A program made the position numbers and the translations under genes. 64,000 nt of DNA from Flavobacteriaceae bacterium. Its GTDB lineage: Bacteria > Bacteroidota > Bacteroidia > Flavobacteriales > Flavobacteriaceae. The stretch spans positions 273,167-337,166 of the forward strand of contig JAITMD010000021.1 in the NCBI GenBank assembly GCA_031277535.1, given 5' to 3'. The notes under the pieces were generated by a model, which searched no databases, was not told the DNA's origin, and saw only the letters and a list, made by a program, of their open reading frames with translations. Positions 8,566-16,611 of this stretch are shown in pieces (position 1 is the stretch's first letter; the number at the start of each line of letters is the position of its first letter).

Positions 8566-8857
8566 TTTTTTTTCTATCTATACTATTTTGTTACTTTACA
8601 ATATGAATAGATATTTAATGTTAATTTGATATAAAATTACAATTTTTTAAATTAATTTATGGTTTTTTGAATTCTTTTTTAAGTGAGTTTGTTTGATTTA
8701 TTTTATATGAAGTTAAAGTCGATAATCTTTGTATATGTTGAGGTAAAATAGATTACATATTGATGAAAATGAGTTGTTTCTGTGTTTTAACATAAAAAAG
8801 TAAAATGCAAAATAGAAGAGTTTTTTGTAAAGTATTGCTTTTTAGTTTTTTAATACA

Positions 8858-8885
8858 AAAAAAGACTGTCAGTGACAGTCTTTTG
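8858..8885. terminator. Hairpin terminator below the unknown lipoprotein gene
   Basis: Arms AAAAGACTGTC (8860-8870) and GACAGTCTTTT (8874-8884) surround a three-base loop. A-runs and T-runs flank both sides. It serves the minus-strand gene ending at 8900. The space from 8566 to 8857 holds nothing else I can support. Confidence 0.85.
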
Positions 8886-8899
8886 CTTTGTGAAATATT

Positions 8900-9400
8900 T
8901 TATTTTTCTTTAAAAGTAGAAATAATATCCATTAAGTTTTTCGTTTGTGTTGCTTTGTTCTGTGCAGTTGTCCAAGCGATTATTTGGTAATTTGCTTTTT
9001 TGCCTTCAACAACGGCTTGAATCATAAACATCATTTCTTTTTCTTGCGCCATTGACAGTTCATAGATTTTTCCTTTTAATCCATTAATTGCAATATTGTC
9101 TTCTTTTTCAACAGTGTAATCAGTTCGGTTTTCGTAAGTAGCTTTTGCTTGAGCTACATAGCTATCAAACGAAGTACCTTCTGTTTTTGCATCGTGTTTA
9201 GCGACCAAATAAATCTGTGTGAAAGTATTGCCATACTGTAGATCTGCTCCGTCATACAAATCTTTCATTTCAGCCAAATTGCCTGGAATTTCCATACTGT
9301 ATAAGTCTGCAACATCAACGGTTTTTGGTGGTTCTACTTTTTGATTACAACTGATTAGTAAAAAAATAGAACCAAAGAATAGGGCTAATTTCGTTTTCAT
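8900..9400 (-). CDS. Lipoprotein of unknown function
   Basis: I do not recognise this 166-residue protein. The N-terminus is a lipoprotein signal peptide with lipobox LISC and C18. The mature part is hydrophilic, with a short Pro/Lys linker and the pattern of a small alpha-beta domain. TFTQIYLVAKHD and IAINGLKGKIYELSMAQEKEMMF suggest a PsbP/DUF-type fold, but this is weak. It follows the azurin and YceI lipoprotein genes on the same strand but has its own terminator, so it is an independent unit. Confidence 0.7.
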   Translation of the reverse strand: MKTKLALFFGSIFLLISCNQKVEPPKTVDVADLYSMEIPGNLAEMKDLYDGADLQYGNTFTQIYLVAKHDAKTEGTSFDSYVAQAKATYENRTDYTVEKEDNIAINGLKGKIYELSMAQEKEMMFMIQAVVEGKKANYQIIAWTTAQNKATQTKNLMDIISTFKEK

Positions 9401-10234
9401 TCTGTTAAGTATTTTGAGTTACATTATTTACCTTAAAAATACTAAAAAACACCGTTGCTCTTACGTTTTAAGAGTAGAAAATTTCAATTTATATTTTTGA
9501 AGTTCTTTTAGTAACGATAAAAAAGCCTGTGTAAGGATTAAAGTATAATAGATGTCTAAATAGTATAAGAAGAAAAATATACTCATTTATGTAAGTTAGA
9601 TATTGTTTGCAACTATCTGTTTTCACCTTTTAAGCAGAAAGAGTTATATGTAAAGGTGTTTTTCAACAAAAAGGAGGCTTTGTTTTTTAGTTTTTAAGTC
9701 TTTTTAGAGGTGTTTTTTATGAAATTTCAGAAAAAGGCTATTCTTTTTTTTAACTCATCATTTTTTGTTTTTGATGTTAGTTGTTGTTTTTCAGTAAGTT
9801 ATTTCGTTTTATGTTTTTCTAATTTGATTTAGATGTTGTTCAGAAGCTACTATTTACCTGTATTGGTATTGTTTTCTTCGGGTATTGGTGGGGTTTTAGT
9901 AGGGATTTATAGGGGTACGTTGCACCTTAACCGAACAAAACCTCAAGAAATCCTCTCTAAAACCTTTACAAAGCTCTTATAATAATAAATCGAAAGAGGT
10001 TGAAAGTCCTGTATTAGTAAGCTGCTGTTGCTGAAAGAGAATAAGGATAGAAAGGAGGAGAAATAGTAAGAGGAGAGGCACTATTCGGTATAACAAAAGG
10101 AATAATAATAAAAAAAAATGATTTGAGTGTAAGGGCAATAATAACAAAAGATTAGGGTGTAATTTTAAATGCTTTATAGTCATTCATATGGAATAAAATA
10201 GTAAATTAGAAGCAACCAATAAAAAAAAGAAATT
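9401..10234. other. Gene-free stretch of about 830 bases
   Basis: I find no credible coding region here. The first half is T-rich on the plus strand. From about 10015 to 10160 the plus strand is strongly purine-rich. That makes a spurious Leu-rich open frame on the minus strand. At 9902-9917 it contains GGGATTTATAGGGGTA, which matches a 16-base word in the other long gene-free stretch at 63932-63947 in 14 of 16 positions. Confidence 0.6.
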
Positions 10235-10810
10235 ATGGCAAAAAAAGTTTTAATGTTAGCAGGAGATTTTGTTGAAGACTATGAAGTAATGGTTCCTTAT
10301 CAAGCTTTGTTATCAATTGGAGTTGAGGTAGATGTGGTATGTCCTGGAAAAAGGAAGAATGAAACAATAGCAACAGCTGTTCATGACTTTGTAGGTTTTC
10401 AGACCTATGCTGAATTGAGAGGACACAATTTTGTGATTAATAAATCATTTGACGAAATCAAAGAAACAGATTATCACGGATTGTATATTTGTGGTGGGCG
10501 TTCATCAGAATATATTCGTTTGAACAATAGAGTAATTGCTATAGTTAAGTATTTTTTTGAAAAGAATTTACCTGTGGCAGCTATTTGTCATGGAATACAA
10601 GTAATCACTCCTGCTCAAGTACTACAAGGAAGAACCTTAACAGCCTATCCAGCTGTTGGTCCAGAAGTAACCCTGGCTGGGGGAAACTATAAAGAGGTAG
10701 ATGTAGATAAAGCGGTGGTAGATGGTCATTTAGTTACTTCTCCAGCGTGGCCTGGTCACCCTGCTATTCTGAGAGAATTTTATAAAATGTTAGGTATTAC
10801 CATAGGGTAG
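10235..10810 (+). CDS. DJ-1/PfpI-family protein
   Basis: This 191-residue single-domain protein has the flavodoxin-like class I glutamine amidotransferase fold of DJ-1/PfpI. The nucleophile elbow is AAICHGIQ with C118 followed by H119, and an acidic residue that could assist (E14) lies in the first loop DFVEDYEV. YLICGGRSSEY-type residues (84-93) form the second conserved loop. Members are proteases, glyoxalase or deglycase-like enzymes or chaperones, and the activity cannot be assigned here. A long hairpin terminator separates it from nadC. Confidence 0.87.
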   Translation: MAKKVLMLAGDFVEDYEVMVPYQALLSIGVEVDVVCPGKRKNETIATAVHDFVGFQTYAELRGHNFVINKSFDEIKETDYHGLYICGGRSSEYIRLNNRVIAIVKYFFEKNLPVAAICHGIQVITPAQVLQGRTLTAYPAVGPEVTLAGGNYKEVDVDKAVVDGHLVTSPAWPGHPAILREFYKMLGITIG

Positions 10811-10833
10811 TATTTATATAGTAGCTTTATAGT

Positions 10834-10894
10834 TTGCGATGTTCTATAATAAGAGTTGTTAAAACATTTCTTATTTTAGCATCGCAATTTTTTT
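10834..10894 (+). terminator. Two-tier hairpin terminator between the DJ-1 gene and nadC
   Basis: Outer arms TTGCGATG (10834-10841) and CATCGCAA (10880-10887) enclose inner arms CTATAATAAGA and TCTTATTTTAG with one mismatch. A T-run follows at 10888-10894. The T-run ends 6 bases before the nadC ATG, so the element could act as a leader attenuator for nadC as well as a terminator. Confidence 0.78.
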
Positions 10895-10900
10895 ATAGAT

Positions 10901-11761
10901 ATGATTTCACAAGAACAATTTCAAATAGAATTAGATATAATAATCAAGAATGCCATTCGTGAAGACGTAGGAGATGGTGATCATAGTTCTTTGGCTTGCA
11001 TTCCAAGTACTGCTAAAGGAAAAGCTAAATTATTGGTTAAAGAGGCAGGGTATATTGCTGGTGTCGAGTTTGCTAAAATGGTTTTTAATTATGTAGATCC
11101 TACGTTAGAAGTAGAGGTATGTATTGCAGACGGAACTGCGGTAAAGGTTGGAGATATAGTTTTGTATGTTTCTGGTAGCTCTCAATCTATATTAAAGGCA
11201 GAGCGCTTAATGTTGAATGCTATGCAACGTATGAGTGCTATTGCTACAAAAACACGTGTGTTTGTAGATTTGTTGGAAGGTACAGGAACTAAGATTTTAG
11301 ATACTCGAAAAACAACACCTGGAATTCGTGCTATTGAAAAATGGGCAGTGAAAATAGCAGGAGGTGAAAATCATAGGTTTGCTTTGTATGACATGATTAT
11401 GTTGAAAGATAATCACATCGATTTTGCGGGAGGAATTAAGCAGGCTATTGAAAAAACAAACCAATATTTAAAAGACAATAACAAAGATTTAAAGATCATA
11501 GTTGAAGCGCGTAATATTGATGAAGTACAGCAAATTTTAGCGTGTGAGAATGTACATCGTATTTTGTTGGATAATTTTGATTATGCTACTACAAGAGAAG
11601 CAGTGGCATTAATTGGAAATCAATGTCAAACAGAATCGTCTGGAAATATAAATGAGGCTACCGCACGAGAGTACGCCCTTTGTGGAGTAGATTATATTTC
11701 ATCTGGAGCTTTAACGCATTCAGTGTATAATATGGACCTAAGTTTAAAAGCTGTCCTATAG
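10901..11761 (+). CDS. nadC: Nicotinate-nucleotide pyrophosphorylase (carboxylating), quinolinate phosphoribosyltransferase
   Basis: This 286-residue cytoplasmic enzyme converts quinolinate and PRPP to nicotinate mononucleotide in de novo NAD synthesis. It is full length. Family motifs are EDVGDGDHSS near the N-terminus, LNAMQRMSAIAT, the PRPP and quinolinate-binding DTRKTTPGIRAIEKWAV and GGGENHR-like GGENHRFALYDMIMLKDNH, followed by IEVEAR-like IIVEARN and a C-terminal ISSGALTHS. Its ATG sits directly behind a hairpin. It ends 10 bases before a short zinc-ribbon membrane protein gene that probably rides on the same mRNA. Confidence 0.95.
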   Translation: MISQEQFQIELDIIIKNAIREDVGDGDHSSLACIPSTAKGKAKLLVKEAGYIAGVEFAKMVFNYVDPTLEVEVCIADGTAVKVGDIVLYVSGSSQSILKAERLMLNAMQRMSAIATKTRVFVDLLEGTGTKILDTRKTTPGIRAIEKWAVKIAGGENHRFALYDMIMLKDNHIDFAGGIKQAIEKTNQYLKDNNKDLKIIVEARNIDEVQQILACENVHRILLDNFDYATTREAVALIGNQCQTESSGNINEATAREYALCGVDYISSGALTHSVYNMDLSLKAVL

Positions 11762-11771
11762 TATCTATGTG

Positions 11772-12023
11772 ATGACAAACACAACGCAGGAAATAGTTTG
11801 CCCTCAATGTGGGAGTAAAGATGTTGAAGAGTTGTGGACAGATGATTATTTGTGTAATAGTTGCTATTCCCATTTCTTTTTAGATTCAGAAAATGCTGCT
11901 ATTCCCAATGAAAAAGATTATGATTCGATTGATCATAACGCACGAAATGGATGTATAGGAATTGGTCTTATACTATTTATTTTAATCATATTCTTTGTTG
12001 GCAAATTAGTCAAGGGAGGATAA
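11772..12023 (+). CDS. Short zinc-ribbon single-TM protein, first member of the paralog array
   Basis: This 83-residue protein has the same head as the five long paralogs downstream: cysteines at residues 10, 13, 28 and 31 (CPQC and CNSC), followed by the HFFLDSE stretch. A single hydrophobic segment spans about residues 61-80, and the protein ends soon after with KLVKGG. It has no C-terminal domain. The ATG at 11772 keeps the cysteine register of its paralogs, and a GTG one codon upstream is less likely. It starts 10 bases after nadC. It could be a stable ribbon-anchor partner of the long proteins or a truncated duplicate. No function is known. Confidence 0.75.
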   Translation: MTNTTQEIVCPQCGSKDVEELWTDDYLCNSCYSHFFLDSENAAIPNEKDYDSIDHNARNGCIGIGLILFILIIFFVGKLVKGG

Positions 12024-12097
12024 GCGTAAATCTACAGTGATTGATACCAAAGAACCTCTCTTTTTTATACCATAAAGAAGGTTTTAAGAGTGCTTAA

Positions 12098-12105
12098 TAG
12101 ATTTG
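12098..12105 (+). promoter_or_regulatory. -7 box (TAGATTTG) upstream of the first long paralog
   Basis: TAGATTTG matches TAnnTTTG and lies 56 bases before the ATG at 12162. It is a plausible start for the first long array gene. Confidence 0.4.
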
Positions 12106-12161
12106 TTGTGAAGTATTTGATTAAAAAAGAATGAAAAGAAAAAGAAATTACATGAGTTATA

Positions 12162-13496
12162 ATGGGAAAAAAAATAAGAGAAATCATTTGCCCAAAATGT
12201 GGTAGTACTAAAACTACAAAACAGGAGCATGATTATTACAAGTGTAATAGCTGTGATACTCTATTTTTTTTAGATACAGCTGATATTACAATTACACATC
12301 TACAGGAAGTAAGAATGAATCATTCTGAAGTTTCAAAACCTGTAAATAAACAATTAATTGTAATTGTATTGGTTGTGTGTATTGCTGCTATTGTAAGTTT
12401 TGTTTTGTTATTGAGTAAAGATAATTCAGAGACAAAGAATGAAGTAGTACAGAAAAACACAATACAAGTGTCAGGATTGAAAAATGGAAGTATTGAGACC
12501 TTTCGCCTGAAAGACAAGCGCACTATTTTAATTAACCTTGTACGCCATAGCAAGTTTATTCCTAATGGAGCTGGGGCTATAGCTACAAGAGGTTGGATAG
12601 TAATCCATGAATTACCTTCAGGAAAGATTATTAAACAGGATCCATTTGACGTTGACTTTTCTATTAAAGGAGAGGGAAACACAGCCTCTTCTTCTATTCA
12701 TTGGTATAGAAATAAGGAGCAAACACTTTTTGCTATTGTAAATGAGTATTTCATATATCGATTTGATGAGCAAAAACTTACTATGGTTGATGTAACAAAC
12801 ACTTATTTTGAAGGTATAACAGCATTAGAAAGTGGAGTAGTCTCAATTAAACTGAGTGAGATATCACCAAGCCTATTGCGTGTTGCTACTAATAATGGTC
12901 AAGTGTATTTGTATTCAAAAGACTTATCATTTATACAACCAGAAATAAGGTATTCGGATTTTTTAGGACGTCGTAAATTGGTAGATAAGATTTATAACTT
13001 ACAAAAAATGGATTCTAAAGAAGTGCGAGAGTTTGACTTTACAAGAGTTGGTGATAATACATATCCTTATCGCTTGGTTGATTATACCATTCGAAAGCAA
13101 GAAGGGAGTCCTGTAGAAGTTGGAATTTTTTTGTCAACAACTAAATCAATAAGAACCTTTTCTGAGGAAAAAAACATTGTTGCTTATACTGATTTTACCA
13201 AAGATAGAACATATTTTCCTGATAGTAAGGTGTTAGGCTGGGACAATGAAGGGGTGATTATTGCAATAAAAATGTCCAGATTGCAGAATGAACCTTATAC
13301 CCTACAGAAGTTGAAGTATGAAGATACAAGTGTATTGTGGTCAGTAAAAACAGATTGGACTTATATCAATAAGGTATATAAAAATGTAAGTGATGCTTTC
13401 GTTCTGTTTACTGTAAATAAAGATGGATTGATTCTTCTGGATAAGGAAGGAAATATACATCACTCAATCAATTTGGATTATACGTTTGAAACATAG
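12162..13496 (+). CDS. Zinc-ribbon / single-TM / large C-terminal domain protein, array member 1
   Basis: This is a 444-residue membrane protein of a family I do not know by name. The order is an N-terminal zinc ribbon with C10, C13, C28 and C31, a conserved FFLDTADITITH segment, one TM helix at about residues 65-84 and a C-terminal domain of about 350 residues. There is no signal peptide, so the ribbon should be cytoplasmic and the large domain outside. That domain has repeated short beta-rich units with aromatic turns, such as YFIYRFDEQKLTMVDV, GVIIAIKMS and ILLDKEGNIHHS, resembling a propeller-type repeat fold. A decayed copy of its C-terminus follows at 13545-13696. Confidence 0.82.
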   Translation: MGKKIREIICPKCGSTKTTKQEHDYYKCNSCDTLFFLDTADITITHLQEVRMNHSEVSKPVNKQLIVIVLVVCIAAIVSFVLLLSKDNSETKNEVVQKNTIQVSGLKNGSIETFRLKDKRTILINLVRHSKFIPNGAGAIATRGWIVIHELPSGKIIKQDPFDVDFSIKGEGNTASSSIHWYRNKEQTLFAIVNEYFIYRFDEQKLTMVDVTNTYFEGITALESGVVSIKLSEISPSLLRVATNNGQVYLYSKDLSFIQPEIRYSDFLGRRKLVDKIYNLQKMDSKEVREFDFTRVGDNTYPYRLVDYTIRKQEGSPVEVGIFLSTTKSIRTFSEEKNIVAYTDFTKDRTYFPDSKVLGWDNEGVIIAIKMSRLQNEPYTLQKLKYEDTSVLWSVKTDWTYINKVYKNVSDAFVLFTVNKDGLILLDKEGNIHHSINLDYTFET

Positions 13497-13544
13497 TAAA
13501 AGAGATATTCTCTTATTTGGTAGGAATTAGAAATAAAGTATGTA

Positions 13545-13696
13545 TATAAAACGGATTGGAAAATAATTAAGAAGATTTTAGTCCTGTAAATAATGATTTT
13601 ACAACGATTGTTGTAGATGATATGACGTATTTTCTTGATTGATAAAGAGGGAAATATTGAAAAAATAAATCAATTGATTTACAGTATTAGCATATA
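13545..13696 (+). pseudogene. Decayed C-terminal fragment of an array paralog
   Basis: Three short stretches in successive frames match the C-terminus of the neighbouring paralogs. YKTDWKIIKKI (from 13545) corresponds to VKTDWTYINKV. PVNNDFTTIVVDDMTYFL corresponds to QVSNDYLVVKADYRGATII of member 2. LIDKEGNIEKIN (from about 13635) corresponds to LLDKEGNIHHSIN of member 1. The frame changes twice and stops interrupt it. I translated this by hand. It is best read as a relic of a former copy between members 1 and 2. Confidence 0.72.
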
Positions 13697-13752
13697 ATTT
13701 AAAGTAGAAAAAGAAAAAAAAGAACTTGTTTGACAAGCATAAAAAAAGAAAA

Positions 13753-15174
13753 ATGGCTAAGACAATAAAGAAAATAACTTGTCCACAGTGTGGTAGTAAT
13801 AATGTATTGAAACACGAACATGACTATTATGTATGTAATAGTTGTCATACGCGTTTCTTTTTGGACACAGATGATGTAACAATTACACACAAACATGTAA
13901 CACAATCAACACCTCCTCCTTTTAATCATACAGTACCTCAAAAGAAGTACTCTGTAGGAGGGATTATTGCAATAGGGCTTTTAGTCTTAATAACAATAGG
14001 GGCTGTTATATTTAATATTGTAAACCACGATAAAGCCAAATTAAATGGTAAAGAGGATTTTGGAGCTTATGAATCTGCTAAAGACGAATATCTTTATTCT
14101 TCTTCAAGAGAGAAAATACAAACAGTAAAGATTGACAATAATAAGGCTGTGTTGGTTAATGTAGGGTTGTTTGATAAATATAGTTTGCCAGATGACAAGC
14201 AAGACCACATTTATGTATTTGTACATGAGTTGCCTTCAGGAAAGATTCTTAAGAAGATTGATTTAGATGTCGATCTAACTATTAAAGGGAAAGAATCTAA
14301 TTCTATTACAGATGAAATATTAATGTTTAGAGATACTAAGAACAGATTGTTTTTTATTATTAATAAATACTATCTATTTCGTTTTGATGAAAAAACATTG
14401 GAAATGGTAAATGTATCTCAGAGTTATTTTGAAGGAATAAAAGAGCTTGAGGTTGGTATTGCAGGAATTGATTATGATGATAGAAGATTGGAAAGTTTTT
14501 TACAAGTGACAAATAACAATGGTGTAAAATATGCTTATTCACATGATTTAGGATTGATTTATAAGTATGGAGGAAATGAATATAAGAAAGAACCTTTTTC
14601 AAGAATATTAGCTTTAGAATTGCCAAACCCAACAATTGAGACACATTACGACTTTACAAAGTTTAATGAAAAGTATAATGATAAGCCTATTCAATTAATG
14701 AAGTATAATATAAAAGTACAGAAAGGATATTTTGTAACTAATGTAGACTTTCAGTGGTTTCATCTTTCATATTACGATTGGGATAAAGGAGTGCAAGTTG
14801 AAGGAGATAAGTTTGGTCCTTCTACATATACTGAGGTGGCTAAGAGAGTTGTGGATTACAAAGACTTTACACCTGATAGAAAGTATGTAGATAAAGGAAA
14901 AGTATTGGGAGAAGATAAAGAAGGTGTAATTATAGCGATTAAAATGTCTTTATTGGATAGTGAACCTTATACTGTACAAAAGTTAAAACATACGGATGGA
15001 AGTATTCTATGGACTCAAAAAACTGATTGGACTTATATTAGTGAGGTATTTGCTCAGGTGAGTAATGATTACCTTGTGGTAAAAGCAGATTATAGAGGTG
15101 CCACTATTATAGATACTAAGACTGGAGAAATAACAGATGCCTTTAAGTTTGAATATGGTAAAAGCTCAAAGTAA
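13753..15174 (+). CDS. Zinc-ribbon / single-TM / large C-terminal domain protein, array member 2
   Basis: This protein has 473 residues from the ATG at 13753. That start gives MAKTIKKITCPQCGS, which puts the cysteines at 10, 13, 28 and 31 as in every other member. A longer frame from 13726 would break that register. FFLDTDDVTITH follows the ribbon, and TM is at about residues 68-90. The long C-terminal part shares DFTPDRKYVDKGKVLG, GVIIAIKMS, EPYTVQKLKHTDGSILW and QKTDWTYI with the others and is the longest in the set. Only 31 bases separate it from member 3, so members 2 to 4 look like one operon. Confidence 0.82.
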   Translation: MAKTIKKITCPQCGSNNVLKHEHDYYVCNSCHTRFFLDTDDVTITHKHVTQSTPPPFNHTVPQKKYSVGGIIAIGLLVLITIGAVIFNIVNHDKAKLNGKEDFGAYESAKDEYLYSSSREKIQTVKIDNNKAVLVNVGLFDKYSLPDDKQDHIYVFVHELPSGKILKKIDLDVDLTIKGKESNSITDEILMFRDTKNRLFFIINKYYLFRFDEKTLEMVNVSQSYFEGIKELEVGIAGIDYDDRRLESFLQVTNNNGVKYAYSHDLGLIYKYGGNEYKKEPFSRILALELPNPTIETHYDFTKFNEKYNDKPIQLMKYNIKVQKGYFVTNVDFQWFHLSYYDWDKGVQVEGDKFGPSTYTEVAKRVVDYKDFTPDRKYVDKGKVLGEDKEGVIIAIKMSLLDSEPYTVQKLKHTDGSILWTQKTDWTYISEVFAQVSNDYLVVKADYRGATIIDTKTGEITDAFKFEYGKSSK

Positions 15175-15205
15175 GAGAGCTTAATAGAAAAGAATAAGAT
15201 TAAAA

Positions 15206-16582
15206 ATGGCAAAGACAATAAAAAGTATCATTTGTCCGCAATGTGGAAGTAATAAAATAAAAGAGTTAGAGAAAGATTATTTTCAATGTAATAGCTGTGA
15301 TACTAATTTCTTTTTGGATACTGATGATATTACCATTACACATAAACATGTTTATGAAGGAGGGCAGGTATCGCCAGTAGGAGATAAGGGGAAAGTAACA
15401 AAAACTGTGGTATTGTCTATCATAGCAGTAGTTTTTATTGTTCTTGTTTTATCTGTTTTTCCTTCAAAAAAAGCAAGAAAATCTGCTAATGGAGATACTG
15501 CTTTAGCTTTGAAAGAGCAGGTGAAAAACAAAAGACTTAGCCCTAAAACTTTTGGGAAAGGAATAGTAGAATTGTCAAAAGATAAAATGGCCTTTGTTAC
15601 ATTAACGTATTTTGATGAATTAAAATCAGGGGAGCAAACAGATGTGTTGTATTTGTACGTTATAGATGCAAAATCAGCAAAAGAATTGAATCGTGTAGAA
15701 CAAGTAGTAGATTTAACAAAAAAAGGAGCTGGGGTATCTAAAAATTGGGTAGAGATAGAAAGTTTTTTAGATGCAGACAACAATTTGTACTTTATTGTTA
15801 ATAAGTACTTTATTTATCTGTTTGACAAGCAGTCGTTGCAATTAAAAGATGTAACTTCTACATACTTTAAAGGATATGATGTATTTGAAAGTGGTGTAGC
15901 ATCTGTAAGTGTAAGTTATAGAAACTTTGAGTATTTATTAGTGATTAACAATAAGGGACTAAAGTATGCTTTTGTACCAAATATAAAAACCGTTGTGTCA
16001 GAACAAGAATGGGCTACTTTACCAGAATTAAAATTACCTAATCCAGAAGTAAAAAGATGTTATCGTTTTACTACAAAAAGTGAATTGGCAACTTTAAAAG
16101 AAGAACCTGTTCAGTTGATTCAATTTGAACAAAAAATGCAGAAGGGATATCCCTTTTACGAGAGGTACTATGTAACAAATAAAGATTACTTGGTAGGAGA
16201 ATTTAAAAATAGAGGGGCATATAGTACAGATGTAGTAAAGAATTATAGTGAAAAAAGCGATAGAATAGTATCGTTTAAAGATTTTACACCTAAGCGTTTT
16301 TATCAAGAAGAAGCCCAGGTGTTAGCCGAAGATAAAGAAGGAGTAGTGGTAGCTGTTAAAACAACAAAGAATGAATCAGAACCTTATACAATACAAAAAT
16401 TAAGACATGTGGATGGTGGGATTATTTGGACAGTAAAAACAAATTGGATAGACGGAATTTTAAAATTGAATCAGGTGGAGGATAATTATTTTGCATTGAT
16501 GAATAATAAAACAAATGTGGTGGTGATGAACATGAAAGGAGAGCAAGTAGCAACAATCGTTATGGAGTTTAAAGTTGATTAA
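15206..16582 (+). CDS. Zinc-ribbon / single-TM / large C-terminal domain protein, array member 3
   Basis: This 458-residue paralog starts with MAKTIKSIICPQCGS. The four ribbon cysteines are at 10, 13, 28 and 31, and TM is at about residues 67-85, followed by a basic Lys/Arg stretch (PSKKARKS). The C-terminal domain again shows FKDFTPKRFYQEEAQVLAEDKEG, EPYTIQKLRHVDGGIIW and VKTNW. It is 29 bases upstream of member 4 with no terminator between. The sequence is clearly homologous across its whole length, but the outer domain differs much more than the ribbon. No known function. Confidence 0.82.
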   Translation: MAKTIKSIICPQCGSNKIKELEKDYFQCNSCDTNFFLDTDDITITHKHVYEGGQVSPVGDKGKVTKTVVLSIIAVVFIVLVLSVFPSKKARKSANGDTALALKEQVKNKRLSPKTFGKGIVELSKDKMAFVTLTYFDELKSGEQTDVLYLYVIDAKSAKELNRVEQVVDLTKKGAGVSKNWVEIESFLDADNNLYFIVNKYFIYLFDKQSLQLKDVTSTYFKGYDVFESGVASVSVSYRNFEYLLVINNKGLKYAFVPNIKTVVSEQEWATLPELKLPNPEVKRCYRFTTKSELATLKEEPVQLIQFEQKMQKGYPFYERYYVTNKDYLVGEFKNRGAYSTDVVKNYSEKSDRIVSFKDFTPKRFYQEEAQVLAEDKEGVVVAVKTTKNESEPYTIQKLRHVDGGIIWTVKTNWIDGILKLNQVEDNYFALMNNKTNVVVMNMKGEQVATIVMEFKVD

Positions 16583-16611
16583 AGTTGTAAATTGAGTATA
16601 GGGTAGGTAGG

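Noticed and set aside
8805..8990. 61-residue plus-strand open frame over the lipoprotein terminator
   Set aside because: It crosses a clear hairpin terminator and runs antisense to the C-terminus of a real lipoprotein gene. Composition is not protein-like.
9977..10183. 68-residue minus-strand open frame, very rich in Leu
   Set aside because: It is the complement of a purine-rich stretch, low in complexity, with no promoter, no ribosome site and no homology pattern.
13726..13752. Longer N-terminus for array member 2
   Set aside because: It would shift the zinc-ribbon Cys from residues 10, 13, 28 and 31, which are identical in all six paralogs. ATG 13753 is the better start.
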